From: Candidatus Hydrogenedentota bacterium
GTDB taxonomy: Bacteria > Hydrogenedentota > Hydrogenedentia > Hydrogenedentales > SLHB01
Length of the DNA: 7,433 nucleotides
Direction: 5' to 3'
NCBI GenBank assembly: GCA_016934125.1
Contig: JAFGTL010000684.1
Coordinates: 1-7,433, forward strand
In this document: piece by piece, positions 5,853 through 7,433 of the stretch
Layout: each line of letters opens with the position of its first letter
Position numbering within the stretch: the first letter of the stretch is position 1
Made by a program: the position numbers and the translations under genes
Notes under the pieces: model-generated
Told to the model about the DNA's origin: nothing
The model's input: the letters and a program-made list of their open reading frames with translations, nothing else
Database searches by the model: none

Positions 5853-6167
5853 TCAGAACACTCCTGTAACGCCGTCCGGAGGGGAGCAATTCGTGTGCCA
5901 ACGCCTTTGTGTCGCGGGTTGCCCTGTGTAACATTTTTATTAGCAGTATGTTGTGGTTCGAGCCCCGAGAGGGTGCCCGTGTCCGGAGAGACATGGGGGG
6001 CCGGGGATGGCATCAACCTGTTCATGCCTGACAACTTTTTTACGACGTTTGGTCTCCGCGCCGAGAGATCTATTGACACAAGTCCGCAATTTGCGCTAGT
6101 ATGGGCTTTGCGTTTCGCCTTCACCTTTGAGCCTTGGGTCGAGAAACGGGTGTAACTGGATATCGTA
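5853..6167. other. Divergent regulatory region between two signalling genes
   Basis: These 315 bp carry no convincing gene. The stretch from about 5925 to 6170 is distinctly richer in A+T than its surroundings. It contains a sigma70-type promoter for the plus-strand gene (6073-6102), the AGGAG of the minus-strand gene, and three copies of TGTAAC on the plus strand (5865-5870, 5927-5932, 6151-6156). The AT-rich patch at 5929-5950 is the likeliest place for a minus-strand promoter, but I find no good -35/-10 pair. Confidence 0.6.
6073..6102 (+). promoter_or_regulatory. Sigma70-type promoter for the receiver/kinase-like gene
   Basis: TTGACA (6073-6078, exact -35 consensus) and TAGTAT (6097-6102) are separated by 18 nt, inside an AT-rich patch of a GC-rich genome. 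Transcription would start near 6109, leaving a leader of about 59 nt before ATG 6168. This is the best promoter in the window. Confidence 0.72.
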
Positions 6168-7433
6168 ATGGAAGCGACACCCCGGGAGCCCGATGCCCCG
6201 CGTATCCTCATCGTTGAGGATGAGGTTACCCAGTCTACCGTATTGTCCGAGGTACTGCAAGAGCTCGACTACCGTCCGGATTGCGCGAGCACCTGCGCCG
6301 AGGGTAGGCAGATGCTGGTGAAGGGCCGGTATGCGTGCGCGCTGGTGGATCTTGGCCTGCCGGACGGGAGCGGGCAGGAGCTGTTGGCGGAATTTGTCCG
6401 GGAGGATCCGGAGCTGGTGCCGGTGGTGCTGACGGGCGACGTAAGCGCCGAGACGGTGATTGACACGATGCGGGCGGGTGCGTTCGACTACCTGACGAAG
6501 CCGGTGGACGTGACGACGCTGAATGCGTCGATGGCGAGGGCTTTGTGGCACCACACGGTGCTGCGGGAGCGTTCGAACCTGCTTCATCTTCTGATGGAAG
6601 AGCGGGAGCAGTTGCGGGCGCGGGTGGACGCGGCGACGGCCGACATCCGTCAATACGCGACGGCGTGCGAGACGACGAACACGAGGCTGCGGGCGCTGGT
6701 GCAGTTGACGCAGCTTTCGCGCAGCTACCTGAGCGAGGACGAGTTGTTGCGCCAGGTGTTCGAGCGGCTGTCGGAACAGATTGCTCTGCGGTGTCTGGCG
6801 GTGTGCGACAGCCTGCGTCAGAAGCTGGCCATGGTGTCGCGCGAGGGGGACGAGGCGCCGCGTTTTCAGGCGTCCGACGTGGCTTTCGATGGGGGGAGCT
6901 TCGATCCGTTGCTGGCGCAGGTGGATCCGGAACAGGTGCTTGCGGGCTGGCTGCGGCGGCACTTGGGCGATGTTGACCTCGACGCGTTGGCCGGGTACGT
7001 GTCGCACCAGACGCTTCAGGGCCGGCCGACGTGTACGGTGGCGTTCTACGTGGATGCGGAACGCGGGGACGATCCGGAGCTTCGAGAGTTTCTCGACATG
7101 TGCGGCTGGTTCCTGGCCTTCGAGTGGGAACAGGGGAAGTTGTTGCTGCACGTGGCGCATCACGCGAGTCTGGGGAGCATCGCGGTGGAACTGGCGCGGA
7201 ACTTCGTACAGCCGCTCACGGCGATCCGGACGGCCGTCGAGATCGTGGGCGAGTCAGTCGTGTCGCCGGAGGGGGCGGAAGGCATGCGCATCGTGCAGGA
7301 CAACGTGGAGCGGTTGCGCCGGCAGGTGCAGGACTTCCACAAGCTGACGCTGCTGCGCGAGGATTCCATCGAGACGGTTCGGCTGGACGAGTACGTGGAG
7401 CAGGCCCTGGACGTGCTGGCGGTGGCGATCCAG
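6168..7433 (+). CDS. Receiver domain, coiled coil, GAF-like and degenerate histidine-kinase protein, cut by window edge
   Basis: The frame runs from ATG 6168 to the last base (422 residues, C-terminus missing). An in-frame TAA at 6153-6155 and the receiver domain beginning at residue 12 support this start, although its ribosome binding site is weak. Residues 12-125 are a complete receiver domain: RILIVEDE with acidic E17/D18, phospho-acceptor D61 in ALVDLGLPDGSG, T89 (LTGD) and K111 (YLTKP). Residues about 130-178 are a coiled coil. About 178-328 resembles a GAF sensor domain at its two ends (LTQLSRSYLSEDELLRQVFE; FLDMCGWFLAFEWEQGKLLL). From 332, LGSIAVELARNFVQPLTAI aligns with the HisKA H-box 'LGxLAAGIAHExNNPLxAI', but R344 replaces the phospho-accepting His and N345 the following Glu. 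A second dimerisation helix follows (about 366-395). The ATP-binding domain, if present, is beyond the window. Cytoplasmic; phosphorylation by another kinase at D61 is expected. Confidence 0.88.
   Translation, partial: MEATPREPDAPRILIVEDEVTQSTVLSEVLQELDYRPDCASTCAEGRQMLVKGRYACALVDLGLPDGSGQELLAEFVREDPELVPVVLTGDVSAETVIDTMRAGAFDYLTKPVDVTTLNASMARALWHHTVLRERSNLLHLLMEEREQLRARVDAATADIRQYATACETTNTRLRALVQLTQLSRSYLSEDELLRQVFERLSEQIALRCLAVCDSLRQKLAMVSREGDEAPRFQASDVAFDGGSFDPLLAQVDPEQVLAGWLRRHLGDVDLDALAGYVSHQTLQGRPTCTVAFYVDAERGDDPELREFLDMCGWFLAFEWEQGKLLLHVAHHASLGSIAVELARNFVQPLTAIRTAVEIVGESVVSPEGAEGMRIVQDNVERLRRQVQDFHKLTLLREDSIETVRLDEYVEQALDVLAVAIQ

Noticed and set aside
5955..5965. GGTTCGAGCCC, resembling a tRNA T-arm
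   Set aside because: The flanking bases do not form the 5-bp T-stem, and no acceptor or anticodon arm can be built on either strand.
6009..6041. Inverted repeat GGCAT/ATGCC followed by TTTTTT, a possible intrinsic terminator
   Set aside because: The stem has only 5 bp with a 10-nt loop, and the T-run begins 7 nt after it. There is also no upstream plus-strand gene needing a terminator here.
5691..6155. 154-residue plus-strand frame covering the divergent intergenic region
   Set aside because: It is half antisense to the GGDEF-like gene and half in AT-richer DNA containing a promoter. It has no ribosome binding site and no domain pattern.
5819..6211. 130-residue minus-strand frame across the same region
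   Set aside because: It overlaps both flanking gene starts, contains the reverse complement of the promoter, and lacks start signals or recognisable sequence.
6096..7163. 355-residue minus-strand open frame rich in His, Gln and Arg
   Set aside because: It is antisense to the receiver/kinase-like gene, whose receiver domain is unmistakable.

Overview
This is a GC-rich bacterial chromosome segment (about two-thirds G+C by eye) with seven genes, two of them cut by the window edges. The best lineage clue is the gene at the left edge. It encodes a secreted protein of the HzsA-related family (named for the middle domain of the hydrazine synthase alpha subunit). I know that family mainly from Planctomycetes, Verrucomicrobia/Lentisphaerae and Hydrogenedentes-like uncultured phyla. 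An anaerobic or environmental member of the PVC group or a neighbouring phylum is my inference; there is no rRNA or other marker to confirm it.

Left third, minus strand: a corA magnesium/cobalt channel gene (966-2105), followed downstream by the HzsA-related gene (from 864, running off the left edge). Gene-free DNA (2106-2343) with a consensus -10 for corA separates these from a plus-strand block.

Middle, plus strand: a secreted protein of unknown function (2344-3252), an ECF sigma factor (3356-3943), a membrane anti-sigma factor with a zinc-binding HxxxCxxC motif that overlaps the sigma gene end (3943-4593), and a four-helix membrane protein (4627-5238). The sigma and anti-sigma genes are almost certainly translationally coupled and form an envelope-signal switch. 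The flanking secreted and membrane proteins are plausible targets or sensors of it.

Right third: two regulators transcribed divergently from a gene-free region of about 315 bp that is visibly richer in A+T. The minus-strand gene (5280-5852) encodes a coiled coil plus a GGDEF-like domain whose signature reads DGHGL. The plus-strand gene (6168 to the right edge) encodes a receiver domain, a coiled coil, a GAF-like domain and a histidine-kinase dimerisation helix in which Arg replaces the phospho-accepting His. Both therefore appear to have lost the textbook catalytic residues, which is the most unusual thing in the window. A good sigma70-type promoter (6073-6102) drives the receiver gene.

Long open frames antisense to most of these genes are GC-driven shadows and are not annotated. 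I see no tRNA, rRNA, CRISPR array, insertion sequence or phage gene.
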